Shown here: positions 1-6,123 of the stretch, piece after piece
How positions within the stretch are numbered: position 1 is the stretch's first letter
How the letters are laid out: the number at the start of each line of letters is the position of its first letter
NCBI GenBank assembly: GCA_946885905.1
Contig: CAMPHL010000073.1
Location: 1 to 8,898, forward strand
Length of the DNA stretch: 8,898 bases
Direction: 5' to 3'
From: an uncultured Pseudomonadota bacterium
GTDB lineage: Bacteria; Pseudomonadota; Gammaproteobacteria; Burkholderiales; Usitatibacteraceae
The notes under the pieces: generated by a model
Databases searched by the model: none
What the model was told of the DNA's origin: nothing
Seen by the model: the letters and a program-made list of their open reading frames with translations, nothing else
Made by a program: the position numbers and the translations under genes

Positions 1-259
1 GCTCGTCCTCGTGCACCACAGCGAGGTCGATGGCCTCCGCGCGATGCGCGGCATCGGTCGGGCGCGGCGCGAGAACCACGTCGACGTGCTCGCCGCTCTT
101 CACCTTGAGGCTCGCCTGCGCCTGGCGCCCATCGACGAGCACGTGGCCTTCTTCGATCAGCCGGGCGAGGCGGCTGCGCGACTCGTCCGGCAGCAAACGC
201 GCGAGCGCCAGGTCGAGCCGCTGCCCCGCGAGCTCGAGCGGAATCACCAGTTTCGGCAC
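1..259 (-). CDS. rluD: RluD-family 23S rRNA pseudouridine synthase, N-terminal part
   Basis: Partial gene: the first 86 codons are present and the rest lies beyond the left edge. RluD converts specific uridines of 23S rRNA helix 69 to pseudouridine in the cytoplasm. The visible part is the S4-like RNA-binding domain: residues 12-23 read GQRLDLALARLL, followed by DESRSRLARLIEEGHVLVDG (about 25-44) and a VKSGEHVDVVL strand (53-63). The catalytic HRLD motif would lie outside the window, so a sister enzyme (RluC or RluA type) is not fully excluded. The chosen start is a GTG at 259, just before the conserved region. No in-frame ATG exists upstream, since the ATG near 319 on this strand is in another frame and soon meets a stop. 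No Shine-Dalgarno sequence is evident. The gene diverges from bamD, a pairing familiar in betaproteobacteria, which supports the RluD call. Confidence 0.85.
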   Translation of the reverse strand, partial: MPKLVIPLELAGQRLDLALARLLPDESRSRLARLIEEGHVLVDGRQAQASLKVKSGEHVDVVLAPRPTDAAHRAEAIDLAVVHEDE

Positions 260-282
260 GGGGAATGCGAGGGGCAGCGCGG

Positions 283-288
283 TATAAT
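283..288 (+). promoter_or_regulatory. -10 box of the bamD promoter
   Basis: A perfect TATAAT hexamer lies 28 bp before the bamD ATG in otherwise GC-rich DNA. It predicts a transcript start near 295 and a leader of about 20 nt. No good -35 hexamer is seen 16-18 bp upstream (around 260-266), and the extended TG is missing. The opposite strand offers a TATACC hexamer that partly overlaps this site and could serve rluD. Assignment is by motif and position only. Confidence 0.55.
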
Positions 289-316
289 TCGCGCTACTGG
301 AAACGCGGGTTTCGAC

Positions 317-1120
317 ATGGGCAGAAGTGTAACGGCATTGGCTTGCGCGCTCGTCGCGCTCTCGCTCACGGGCTGCGGGCTGTTCAAGGACAAGCACGCC
401 GACAAGGCGAGCTGGGGCGCCGTGGACTACTACAAGGCCGCGAAGGAGGAGTTCGACAGCGCCAACTGGCAGGCGGCGATCAAGCTGTTCGAGGAGCTGG
501 AGGCGAAGTACCCGTACGGCCGCCACGCGCAGCAGGCGCAGCTCGAGACCGCGTACGCGCAATACAAGATGGGCGAGGCCGCCTCGGCGATCTCCACGAT
601 CGACAAGTTCACCAAGACCCACCCCAACCACGAGAACCTCGACTACGCGCTCTACCTGCGCGCGCTGGTGAACTTCAAGGAGGACCTGGGCCCCTTCACC
701 CGCATCGCGAGCCAGGACCTCGCGGACCGCGATCCCAAGGCGGCGCGCGAATCCTTCGAGGGCTTCAAGGAAGTCGTCACGCGCTTCCCCGACAGCCGCT
801 ATGCGGAGGACTCGCGCGAGCGCATGGCCTACCTGGTCGAGGCGCTCGCGCGCCACGAGATCAAGGTGGGCCGCTACTACCTCGCCCGCGGCGCCTGGCT
901 CGCCGCGGCCAACCGCGCGCAGGGCGCCATCCTCAGGTTCCCGAACTCGCCCATCCACGAGGACGCGCTCGAGATCATGGTCGAGGCCTACGACCGGATG
1001 GGGCTCACCGCGTTGCGCGACGACGCCCGCAAGGTGCTGGCGAAGAATTTTCCGGCCGAGCGCATGGCGAAGGCCGGCCAGAACCGCGCGAAGCCCTGGT
1101 ACAAATTCTGGGGCGACTGA
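317..1120 (+). CDS. bamD: Outer membrane protein assembly factor BamD (lipoprotein)
   Basis: BamD (formerly ComL/YfiO) is the essential lipoprotein of the BAM complex that folds beta-barrel proteins into the outer membrane; it is anchored to the inner leaflet of that membrane and contacts BamA. The 267-aa product matches the family length. Residues 1-20 form a lipoprotein signal peptide with lipobox LTGC, so Cys20 would be lipidated. Residues from about 34 to 245 form the TPR-like helical repeats, with the family signatures YPYGRHAQQAQLETAYAQYK (65-84), FPDSRYAEDSRERM (157-170) and YYLARGAWLAAANRA (187-201). The ATG at 317 is preferred over an in-frame start at 11 because only this start places a signal peptide at the N-terminus, and because the longer form would run through the promoter and the rluD reading frame. 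There is only a weak purine stretch (GGAAA, 299-303) as ribosome site. Confidence 0.97.
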   Translation: MGRSVTALACALVALSLTGCGLFKDKHADKASWGAVDYYKAAKEEFDSANWQAAIKLFEELEAKYPYGRHAQQAQLETAYAQYKMGEAASAISTIDKFTKTHPNHENLDYALYLRALVNFKEDLGPFTRIASQDLADRDPKAARESFEGFKEVVTRFPDSRYAEDSRERMAYLVEALARHEIKVGRYYLARGAWLAAANRAQGAILRFPNSPIHEDALEIMVEAYDRMGLTALRDDARKVLAKNFPAERMAKAGQNRAKPWYKFWGD

Positions 1121-1150
1121 AGTCCCCTTTACGCGCCGATCGCCCGGGTC

Positions 1151-1235
1151 CTTCCCGAGAGGCGGCCTTCGCTTCAGGGGAGTGAAACTTCGAGATTTGG
1201 GCGTCGACATCCCGACTTCCCCGCCTCTCGAGAAG
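1151..1235 (+). repeat. Repeat element copy A, 85 bp with inverted ends
   Basis: The ends are inverted copies of each other: CTTCCCGAGAGGCGG (1151-1165) against the complement of CCGCCTCTCGAGAAG (1221-1235), with 14 of 15 positions matching. The centre carries GGGGAGTGAAACT (1177-1189) and CGAGATTTGG (1191-1200). The whole unit recurs in reverse orientation at 1424-1509, and by eye most positions agree. Short length, inverted ends and an intergenic place suggest a dispersed non-coding repeat of the REP or MITE kind; no transposase is in the window. Confidence 0.75.
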
Positions 1236-1406
1236 GGCAAGGGCTCGCTGGGGCTGCATCACACAACTCACCAGCCCGGCAGAATTTCGCGGTCCGAGCC
1301 CCTTGAGTGGGTGAGGCGCGGCCAGGCAGGCAATGGTTCTGGCGTAGCGCCGAGCGTCACCACCCCATAGATCGGATCGGGGCCGAGTCCTGGAGACGGG
1401 AGCGCT

Positions 1407-1527
1407 CGTGCCGGCCCGGGGCCCTTCTCGATTGGCGGGACGCTCGAGACGTCGCTGTCCAAATCTCGTAGTTTCACTCCCCCGAACCGAAGTCCGCCAC
1501 CTCGAGAAGCGGCCCCGGGCCGGCACG
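1407..1527. terminator. Long GC-rich inverted repeat around copy B; possible two-way terminator
   Basis: CGTGCCGGCCCGGGGCC (1407-1423) is the exact reverse complement of 1511-1527. The pairing continues inward through CTTCTCG/CGAGAAG of copy B with one extra base, giving a stem of roughly 24 bp or more around a loop of over 70 nt. It sits just downstream of ppk and downstream of bamD, where a structure stopping transcription from both sides would make sense. There is no T-run, so a classical Rho-independent terminator is not shown; the function is inferred from place and shape. Confidence 0.35.
1424..1509 (-). repeat. Repeat element copy B, 86 bp, inverted relative to copy A
   Basis: Read on the minus strand this copy begins CTTCTCGAGGTGGCGG and ends CCGCCAATCGAGAAG, so it has the same inverted ends as copy A. 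The core motifs of copy A are present exactly: GGGGAGTGAAACT (complement of 1470-1482) and CGAGATTTGG (complement of 1459-1468). It differs from A by scattered substitutions and small indels, which shows an older duplication or two independent insertions rather than an assembly artefact. It lies 31 bp past the ppk stop codon. Confidence 0.75.
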
Positions 1528-1539
1528 GCGTTGAAGTGC

Positions 1540-3633
1540 CTACCCCGCCAGGGATTTAAGCAAATCCGCCTGCGCGTTCACCGCCTTCTTCCGCCCGCGC
1601 TTCACGCGCTTGAAGGATCCGTCCGGCTGCATCTCCCAGGCCTGCACGTTGTCGTCGAGATAGGCCTTCAGCCCCTCCTTCACGATCCGCCGGCGCGCCT
1701 TCGCGTCGAGTATCGGCACCGCGAGCTCGATGCGCTTGAAGAAATTGCGGTCCATCCAGTCCGCGCTCGAGATCATCACCTCGGCCTCGCCGCCGTTCCT
1801 GAAGTGGAACAGGCGCGTGTGCTCGAGGAAGCGCCCGACGATCGAGCGCACGCGGATGTTCTCGGACAGCCCCTTCACGCCCGGGCGCAGCGCGCAGACG
1901 CCGCGCACGACGAGGTCGACCTTCACGCCGGCCTGCGAGGCGCGGTAGAGCGCGTCGATCACCTGGGGCTCGAGCAGCGCGTTCATCTTCGCGATGATGC
2001 GCGCCGGCTTCTTCGCCTTCGCGAACCGGGCCTCGTTCTCGATCGCCTCCAGCGTGCGCTGGTGCATGGTGAACGGCGCCTGCCACACGTGCTTGAGCTT
2101 CGTCACCTTGCCGAGCCCCGTGAGCTGCTGGAAGACGTCGTTCACGTCCGCGCAGATCGCCTCCCGGGAGGTGAGCAGGTCGAAATCGGTATAGAAGCGC
2201 GCGGTTCGCGGGTGGTAGTTGCCCGTGCCCACGTGGCAGTAGCGCACGAGCCTGCCTTCTTCGCGCCGCACCACCATCGACATCTTGGCGTGCGTCTTGT
2301 GGCCGACCACCCCGTAGACCACGTGCGCGCCCACCTCCTCGAGGCGCGCCGCCCAGTTGATGTTGGCCTCCTCGTCGAAGCGGGCCATGAGCTCGACCAC
2401 GACGGTGACCTCCTTGCCTTGCTTCGCGGCGTCGATCAGGGTCCGCATGATCACCGAGTCGATGCCCGTGCGGTACACCGTCTGCTTGATCGCGACCACC
2501 TGCGGATCACGCGCCGCCTCGCGGATGAACTCGATCACCGGCGTGAACGACTGGAACGGGCGGTGCATCAGCACGTCGCCCTTGCGGATCGTCTGGAAGA
2601 GGTCGCGGCCCTTGGCCACGCTCTTGGGAAGCCCCTGCTGGAACGGCGGGTACTCGAGGTCCGGCCGGTTCACCTGGTCGATGACGCTCAGCATGCGCAC
2701 GATGTTCACCGGCCCCGCGACCACGTAGAGGTCGTCGCCCTGCAGCCCGAACTGGCCGAGCAGGAACCGGGTCATCGACTCCGACATGTTGTCGGCCACC
2801 TCGAGGCGCACCGCGTCGCCGAAGTGGCGTTGCGGCAATTCGCCCTGGAGCGCCTGGCGCAGGTCCTTCACCTCCTCCTCCTCGACGAAGAGGTCGGAAT
2901 TGCGCGTGACCCTGAACTGGTAGCAACCCTGGACGCTCATCCCGGCGAAGAGCTCGGCCACGTGCTGGTGCAGGATCGAGGTGAGGAAGATGAAGTCCGT
3001 GGGGCCCTGGGCGACGTTCCTGGGCAGCGGGATCACGCGCGGCAGCACGCGCGGGGCCTGCACGATCGCGGCGCGGGAATCCCGCCCGAAGGCATCGCGC
3101 CCCTCCAGCTCGACCGCGAAGTTGAGCGACTTGTTGAAGACGCGGGGGAACGGATGCGCGGGATCGAGCCCGATGGGCGTGAGCACCGGCATCATCTCGC
3201 GGAAGAAGTAGTCGCGGATCCACTCCTGCTGGCCCGGCGTCCACTCGGCACGGCGCAGGAACCGGATGCCTTCCTTCGCGAGCGCCGGCAGTATCTCCTC
3301 GTTGAAGAGGCGGTACTGGCGCTCGACGATGCCCTGCGCGCGGGCCGAGACCTGCCGGAACACTTCGAGCGGCGTGAGGCCGTCGGCCCCCGCGGCCGCC
3401 GAGCCCATCTTGATCTGCTCCTTCACCCCCGAGAGGCGGATCTCGAAGAACTCGTCGAGGTTGGACGAAACGATGCACAGGAAGCGCAGGCGCTCGAGGA
3501 TCGGGACCGTCTTGTCCTCGGCCTGCGCGAGCACGCGGCGGTTGAACTCGAGGGCCTGGAGCTCGCGATTGAGGAAGTGTTCCGGGGTGTGACGCGACAG
3601 GCGCCGGGCTTCTGTCTTTGGCCGCTTTGCCAT
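1540..3633 (-). CDS. ppk1: Polyphosphate kinase PPK1
   Basis: PPK1 transfers the gamma-phosphate of ATP reversibly onto inorganic polyphosphate and is usually membrane-associated. The 697-aa product is close to the E. coli enzyme (688 aa). It shows the N-terminal domain (HFLNRELQALEFNRRVLAQA, 19-38, and SSNLDEFFEIRL, 56-67), the middle domain, and the two phospholipase-D-like C-terminal domains. His448 in HKTHAK (445-450) corresponds to the autophosphorylated histidine, and His467 in YCHVGTGNYH corresponds to the second essential histidine. GTGN, TARFYTDFDLLT (477-488) and SSADWMDRN (622-630) are intact. The tail (about 676-697) is lysine/arginine-rich. The ATG at 3633 is chosen because the family N-terminus begins there; the longer frame to 3708 would run into ppx. 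An AAGG lies only 2 nt upstream, which is unusually close. The gene is divergent from ppx with 61 bp between the starts. Confidence 0.97.
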   Translation of the reverse strand: MAKRPKTEARRLSRHTPEHFLNRELQALEFNRRVLAQAEDKTVPILERLRFLCIVSSNLDEFFEIRLSGVKEQIKMGSAAAGADGLTPLEVFRQVSARAQGIVERQYRLFNEEILPALAKEGIRFLRRAEWTPGQQEWIRDYFFREMMPVLTPIGLDPAHPFPRVFNKSLNFAVELEGRDAFGRDSRAAIVQAPRVLPRVIPLPRNVAQGPTDFIFLTSILHQHVAELFAGMSVQGCYQFRVTRNSDLFVEEEEVKDLRQALQGELPQRHFGDAVRLEVADNMSESMTRFLLGQFGLQGDDLYVVAGPVNIVRMLSVIDQVNRPDLEYPPFQQGLPKSVAKGRDLFQTIRKGDVLMHRPFQSFTPVIEFIREAARDPQVVAIKQTVYRTGIDSVIMRTLIDAAKQGKEVTVVVELMARFDEEANINWAARLEEVGAHVVYGVVGHKTHAKMSMVVRREEGRLVRYCHVGTGNYHPRTARFYTDFDLLTSREAICADVNDVFQQLTGLGKVTKLKHVWQAPFTMHQRTLEAIENEARFAKAKKPARIIAKMNALLEPQVIDALYRASQAGVKVDLVVRGVCALRPGVKGLSENIRVRSIVGRFLEHTRLFHFRNGGEAEVMISSADWMDRNFFKRIELAVPILDAKARRRIVKEGLKAYLDDNVQAWEMQPDGSFKRVKRGRKKAVNAQADLLKSLAG

Positions 3634-3679
3634 GACCTTAGCGCGTCGGTGTGACGATCCGTGGACGGGGGCCGGATGG

Positions 3680-3685
3680 CATACT
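3680..3685 (+). promoter_or_regulatory. Possible extended -10 element for ppx
   Basis: CATACT preceded by TGG (3677-3679) matches an extended -10 layout, with 4 of 6 positions shared with TATAAT. It would start transcription about 4-5 nt before the ppx ATG, implying a nearly leaderless mRNA. That fits the lack of any Shine-Dalgarno sequence before this ATG. No matching -35 hexamer is seen at standard spacing, so the call is tentative. Confidence 0.3.
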
Positions 3686-3694
3686 GCTCTCTCG

Positions 3695-5185
3695 ATGGAA
3701 TATACCACCCTGGCCGCGGCCGACCTGGGCTCGAACAGCTTCCACCTCGCGATCGGGCGCGTCGACGGCGACCAGGTCTATCCGCTCGACTCCATCAAGG
3801 AAACGGTGCGGTTGGGCACGGGGCTCACCGCCGAGCGAACGCTCGAAGCCGATGCGCAGGAGCGCGCGCTCAAGGTGCTCAGGCGCTTCTCGGAAAGGCT
3901 GGCCGGGATGCCCAGGGAAGCCGTGCGGGTAGTGGGCACCAATGCCCTGCGCGTGGCGAAGAACGCGAAGAGCTTCCTGCGCGAAGCCGAGAGCGCGCTG
4001 GGCTTCCCGATCGAGGTGATTCCCGGCCGCGAGGAAGCGCGCCTCATCTACGTGGGCGTCGTGCATTCCCTGCCGCTCGCACCCCATAACCGCCTGGTCA
4101 TCGACATCGGCGGCGGCTCCACCGAATTCATCGTGGGCAACAAGCTGCGCGTGAAGACCATGGAGAGCCTCTACATGGGCTGCGTGAGCTACACGCAGCG
4201 CTTCTTCCCGGAAGGCAAGGTCGACAAGAAGGCGATGAAGCGCGCCGAGCTCGCCGCGCGCGAACAGCTCCAGCCCCATGCTGCACGCTTCGAAAAGGTC
4301 GGGTGGAAGGAGACCGTGGGATCCTCGGGCACCGCGCGCTCCATCGCCGAGATCCTGCAGAAGAACGGCCAGGCCGAGACGGGGATCACGGCGGGGGGGC
4401 TGGAGTGGCTGCGCGATTCGCTCCTCGAGGCCGGTGACTTCCGGAAGCTCGAGATCGACGGCCTGCGCGAGGACCGCGTCCCGGTGATCGCGGGCGGGGT
4501 GGCGGTGCTCTCCGGCATCTTCGAGGAGCTCCAGCTCGACGCGATGACAGTGGCCGACGGCGCGCTTCGCGACGGCGTGCTCTGGGACCTGCTGGGGCGC
4601 GTGCACCACCGCGACATCCGCGAAGTCACGGTCGAGCAGTTCGCGCGGCGCTACCACGTCGACGCCCCGCAGGCCAAGCGCGTGGCGAGCCTGGCGCAGG
4701 CCCTGCGAGCGCAGCTCGCGGCCGAGGACCCGGCCCTGGAGGGGTTGCGGGATTTCCTCGACTGGGCCGCGAAGCTGCACGAGATCGGGATCTCGATCGC
4801 GCAGGGCGCGTACCACAAGCATTCGGCCTACATCCTGGCCAACGCGGACATGCCCGGTTTCTCGCGCCAGGAGCAGGGGTGGCTGTCGAACCTCGTCCTC
4901 GCGCAACGCGGCAAGCTGAACAAGATGCGACCGGCATTCGACGACGATCCGCGGCTGGCGGCGCTGGCCCTGTGCCTGCGGCTCGCCGTGATTTTCCATC
5001 GCAGCCGCCGCACTCTCGAGCTCCCCCGCCTCGCGCTCTCCCGCCGGGAGCGTGACTGGCGCTTCGAGGTGGAGGGCGCGTGGCTGCGGGGCCATTCGCT
5101 CATCGACGTGGCCCTCGAGCACGAGAAGGAAGAATGGGAGTCGGTCGGCTACGAGCTGAAGCTCGTCGCCGCCGAAAGTCCGTAG
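3695..5185 (+). CDS. ppx: Exopolyphosphatase (Ppx/GppA family)
   Basis: The enzyme removes terminal phosphates from polyphosphate and, in some relatives, converts pppGpp to ppGpp. The 496-aa product has the two-lobed ASKHA core: phosphate-1 motif DLGSNSFHL (10-18), PGREEARLIYVGV (110-122) holding the probable catalytic Glu (Glu114), phosphate-2 motif VIDIGGGSTEFIVG (135-148), and GSSGTARSIAEI (209-220) with ADGALRDGVL (287-296). A C-terminal HD-like helical domain follows (about 310-496, with KLHEIGISIAQGAYHKHSAYIL at 360-381). The length lies between E. coli Ppx (513) and GppA (494), so the two cannot be separated by size. Pairing with ppk1 favours exopolyphosphatase. The ATG at 3695 puts the N-terminus where the family begins; the frame extends upstream to 3632 but that part overlaps the ppk start and shows no conservation. 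Confidence 0.93.
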   Translation: MEYTTLAAADLGSNSFHLAIGRVDGDQVYPLDSIKETVRLGTGLTAERTLEADAQERALKVLRRFSERLAGMPREAVRVVGTNALRVAKNAKSFLREAESALGFPIEVIPGREEARLIYVGVVHSLPLAPHNRLVIDIGGGSTEFIVGNKLRVKTMESLYMGCVSYTQRFFPEGKVDKKAMKRAELAAREQLQPHAARFEKVGWKETVGSSGTARSIAEILQKNGQAETGITAGGLEWLRDSLLEAGDFRKLEIDGLREDRVPVIAGGVAVLSGIFEELQLDAMTVADGALRDGVLWDLLGRVHHRDIREVTVEQFARRYHVDAPQAKRVASLAQALRAQLAAEDPALEGLRDFLDWAAKLHEIGISIAQGAYHKHSAYILANADMPGFSRQEQGWLSNLVLAQRGKLNKMRPAFDDDPRLAALALCLRLAVIFHRSRRTLELPRLALSRRERDWRFEVEGAWLRGHSLIDVALEHEKEEWESVGYELKLVAAESP

Positions 5186-5203
5186 GGACGCCGCCCGCCC
5201 GCC

Positions 5204-6046
5204 CTAGGCGGCGATCTCCGTCTTCATCGCCGAAGCGGGCGTTCCGTCCTTCCAGGGCAGCTCCACCGGGTAGGCCTCGACCAGGCAATCGTCCGGCAGG
5301 CACGCGATCGGCGTGAAGTCCCGGTGCGCGATGTACTCCGGGCGCTTGAAGCGCCGGATATGGTTGGATACGGCGCAAAGCGACAGGTACACGCTCACGC
5401 GGTTCCACGGCGACAGGTTCGAGGTGGATGCGTGCACGAGGCAGCCGTGGAAGAGGATCATCGAGCCGGGCGGGCCCTTGGGCGCCACGATGCCGCCCCG
5501 CGCCACGAGCTTCGTGATGGTGTCGTTGTCGATCGTCCAGAGCGGATAGCTCGTTGTGCTCGTATCGTGGCCCGCGGGCAGCGCCCCCTGCCTGTGGCTG
5601 CCCGGAATGAACATGAGCGGCCCGTTGAACTCGTTCACCTCGTCCAGGAAGATCGCCACGTTCATCGCGCGCGCCTCGGGCATGAGGTCGTCGTTCATCC
5701 AGGTGCCGTAGTCCTGGTGCCACTGCCAGACGTCTCCGTCGAAGGCGGCCTTCCCGTTCACCTTGAACTGGTGCATGTAGACCGCCTCGCCGAAGACCTG
5801 CACCACCGGCTCGACCATGCGCGGATGGCGTGCAAGCCGCGCGAACGGCTCGCTGTACAAATGCGCGGCGAAGTTGGTGCGCACCGCCTCGCTGCCCTTC
5901 TCGCGCACGTTCTCGGGACGGCGCATCGCGTAGAGCCGCGGCACCTCGTCGGTGAGGACGCGGATCTCCTCGGGCTTGAACAGCGCCGGGAAGAAGAGGT
6001 AGCCGTCGCGGTCGAACGCGGCGAGCTGCTCGGGGGTGAGTCTCAT
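5204..6046 (-). CDS. EctD-like Fe(II)/2-oxoglutarate dioxygenase (PhyH superfamily)
   Basis: This 280-aa protein is a non-haem iron dioxygenase that should couple 2-oxoglutarate decarboxylation to hydroxylation of a small substrate. The iron triad is visible: His110 and Asp112 in WQWHQDYGTW, and His205 in FHGCLVHAS. Arg216, 11 residues after the last His, is the likely 2-oxoglutarate anchor. NGPLMFIPGSHR (141-152) and SNLSPWNR (209-216) closely resemble ectoine hydroxylase, where the same ligands are His146, Asp148, His248 and Arg259 with equal His-to-Arg spacing; the EctD aromatic Trp152 corresponds to Trp116. No ectABC genes are in the window, so ectoine as substrate is unproven, and proline hydroxylase or general PhyH activity remains possible. 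The ATG at 6046 has a good GGAGG (6051-6055). The gene ends 18 bp from the convergent ppx stop and diverges from the gene at 6124. Confidence 0.85.
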   Translation of the reverse strand: MRLTPEQLAAFDRDGYLFFPALFKPEEIRVLTDEVPRLYAMRRPENVREKGSEAVRTNFAAHLYSEPFARLARHPRMVEPVVQVFGEAVYMHQFKVNGKAAFDGDVWQWHQDYGTWMNDDLMPEARAMNVAIFLDEVNEFNGPLMFIPGSHRQGALPAGHDTSTTSYPLWTIDNDTITKLVARGGIVAPKGPPGSMILFHGCLVHASTSNLSPWNRVSVYLSLCAVSNHIRRFKRPEYIAHRDFTPIACLPDDCLVEAYPVELPWKDGTPASAMKTEIAA

Positions 6047-6050
6047 GGGC

Positions 6051-6055
6051 CCTCC
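6051..6055 (-). promoter_or_regulatory. Ribosome binding site of the PhyH-family gene
   Basis: GGAGG on the minus strand stands 4 nt before the ATG at 6046 and fixes that start. Further upstream, TATCAT (minus strand, 6084-6079) is a plausible -10 hexamer, with 5 of 6 matches to TATAAT, in the 77-bp divergent region; no clear -35 is seen. Confidence 0.6.
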
Positions 6056-6083
6056 GGGACACGGGAAGCGACGTCCCTAATGA

Positions 6084-6089
6084 TACGAT
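6084..6089 (+). promoter_or_regulatory. Possible extended -10 element for the 6124-8240 operon
   Basis: TACGAT preceded by TGA (6081-6083) forms an extended -10 layout with 4 of 6 consensus matches, 34 bp before the ATG at 6124. It overlaps the minus-strand TATCAT that could serve the divergent dioxygenase, so both directions may share one control point. There is no convincing -35 box. Confidence 0.3.
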
Positions 6090-6113
6090 TTTCGCTCCTG
6101 ACCGCGCCGTGCC

Positions 6114-6117
6114 GGAG
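6114..6117 (+). promoter_or_regulatory. Ribosome binding site deciding the start of the 6124 gene
   Basis: GGAG with a 6-nt spacer to the ATG at 6124. This favours 6124 over the in-frame GTG at 6109, which has no such site, and over the ATG at 6130. The resulting N-terminus MLMSSSDYKESL also matches how the family starts. Confidence 0.6.
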
Positions 6118-6123
6118 ATCCCC

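Larger units (their letters stand above)
1121..1539. other. Non-coding interval between convergent bamD and ppk, rich in inverted repeats
   Basis: This 419-bp stretch carries no credible gene. The open frames crossing it (for example 801-1370 plus and 1005-1526 minus) have no family signature and are out-of-frame continuations over bamD or over repeat sequence. What it holds is two inverted copies of an 85-86 bp element (1151-1235 and 1424-1509), an exact 17-bp inverted repeat around the second copy, and a structured middle section. In the middle, CAAGGGCTCG (1238-1247) can pair with 1295-1305 with one bulge, enclosing GGGCTG/CAGCCC (1251-1256 and 1272-1277), and GGCG/CGCC closes a three-base loop at 1341-1351. 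Confidence 0.8.

Noticed and set aside
11..316. N-terminal extension of bamD to an ATG at 11
   Set aside because: It would overlap rluD, bury the TATAAT box and place the lipoprotein signal peptide in the middle of the protein.
1005..1526. Minus-strand frame across the bamD end and the repeat region, and similar frames at 801-1370 and 1268-1477
   Set aside because: They run through repeat copies and out-of-frame bamD sequence, have no ribosome site or family similarity, and are best explained as chance frames in GC-rich repeat DNA.
1121..1539. CRISPR-like array or tRNA in the bamD-ppk interval
   Set aside because: There are only two repeat copies, in opposite orientation with one unequal spacer, and no cloverleaf or CCA-ended stem could be drawn.
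1408..3654. 748-codon open frame on the plus strand opposite ppk
   Set aside because: It lies antisense to a fully conserved PPK1; its translation is rich in H, R, E, L and D in a pattern that mirrors GC-rich third positions and shows no family motif.
3638..5122. 494-codon open frame on the minus strand opposite ppx
   Set aside because: Antisense shadow of the exopolyphosphatase gene; no recognisable domain, and the plus-strand protein has all expected motifs.
5204..6046. Naming the dioxygenase gene ectD
   Set aside because: The active-site pattern fits, but without ectABC context or a phylogeny the substrate cannot be assigned.
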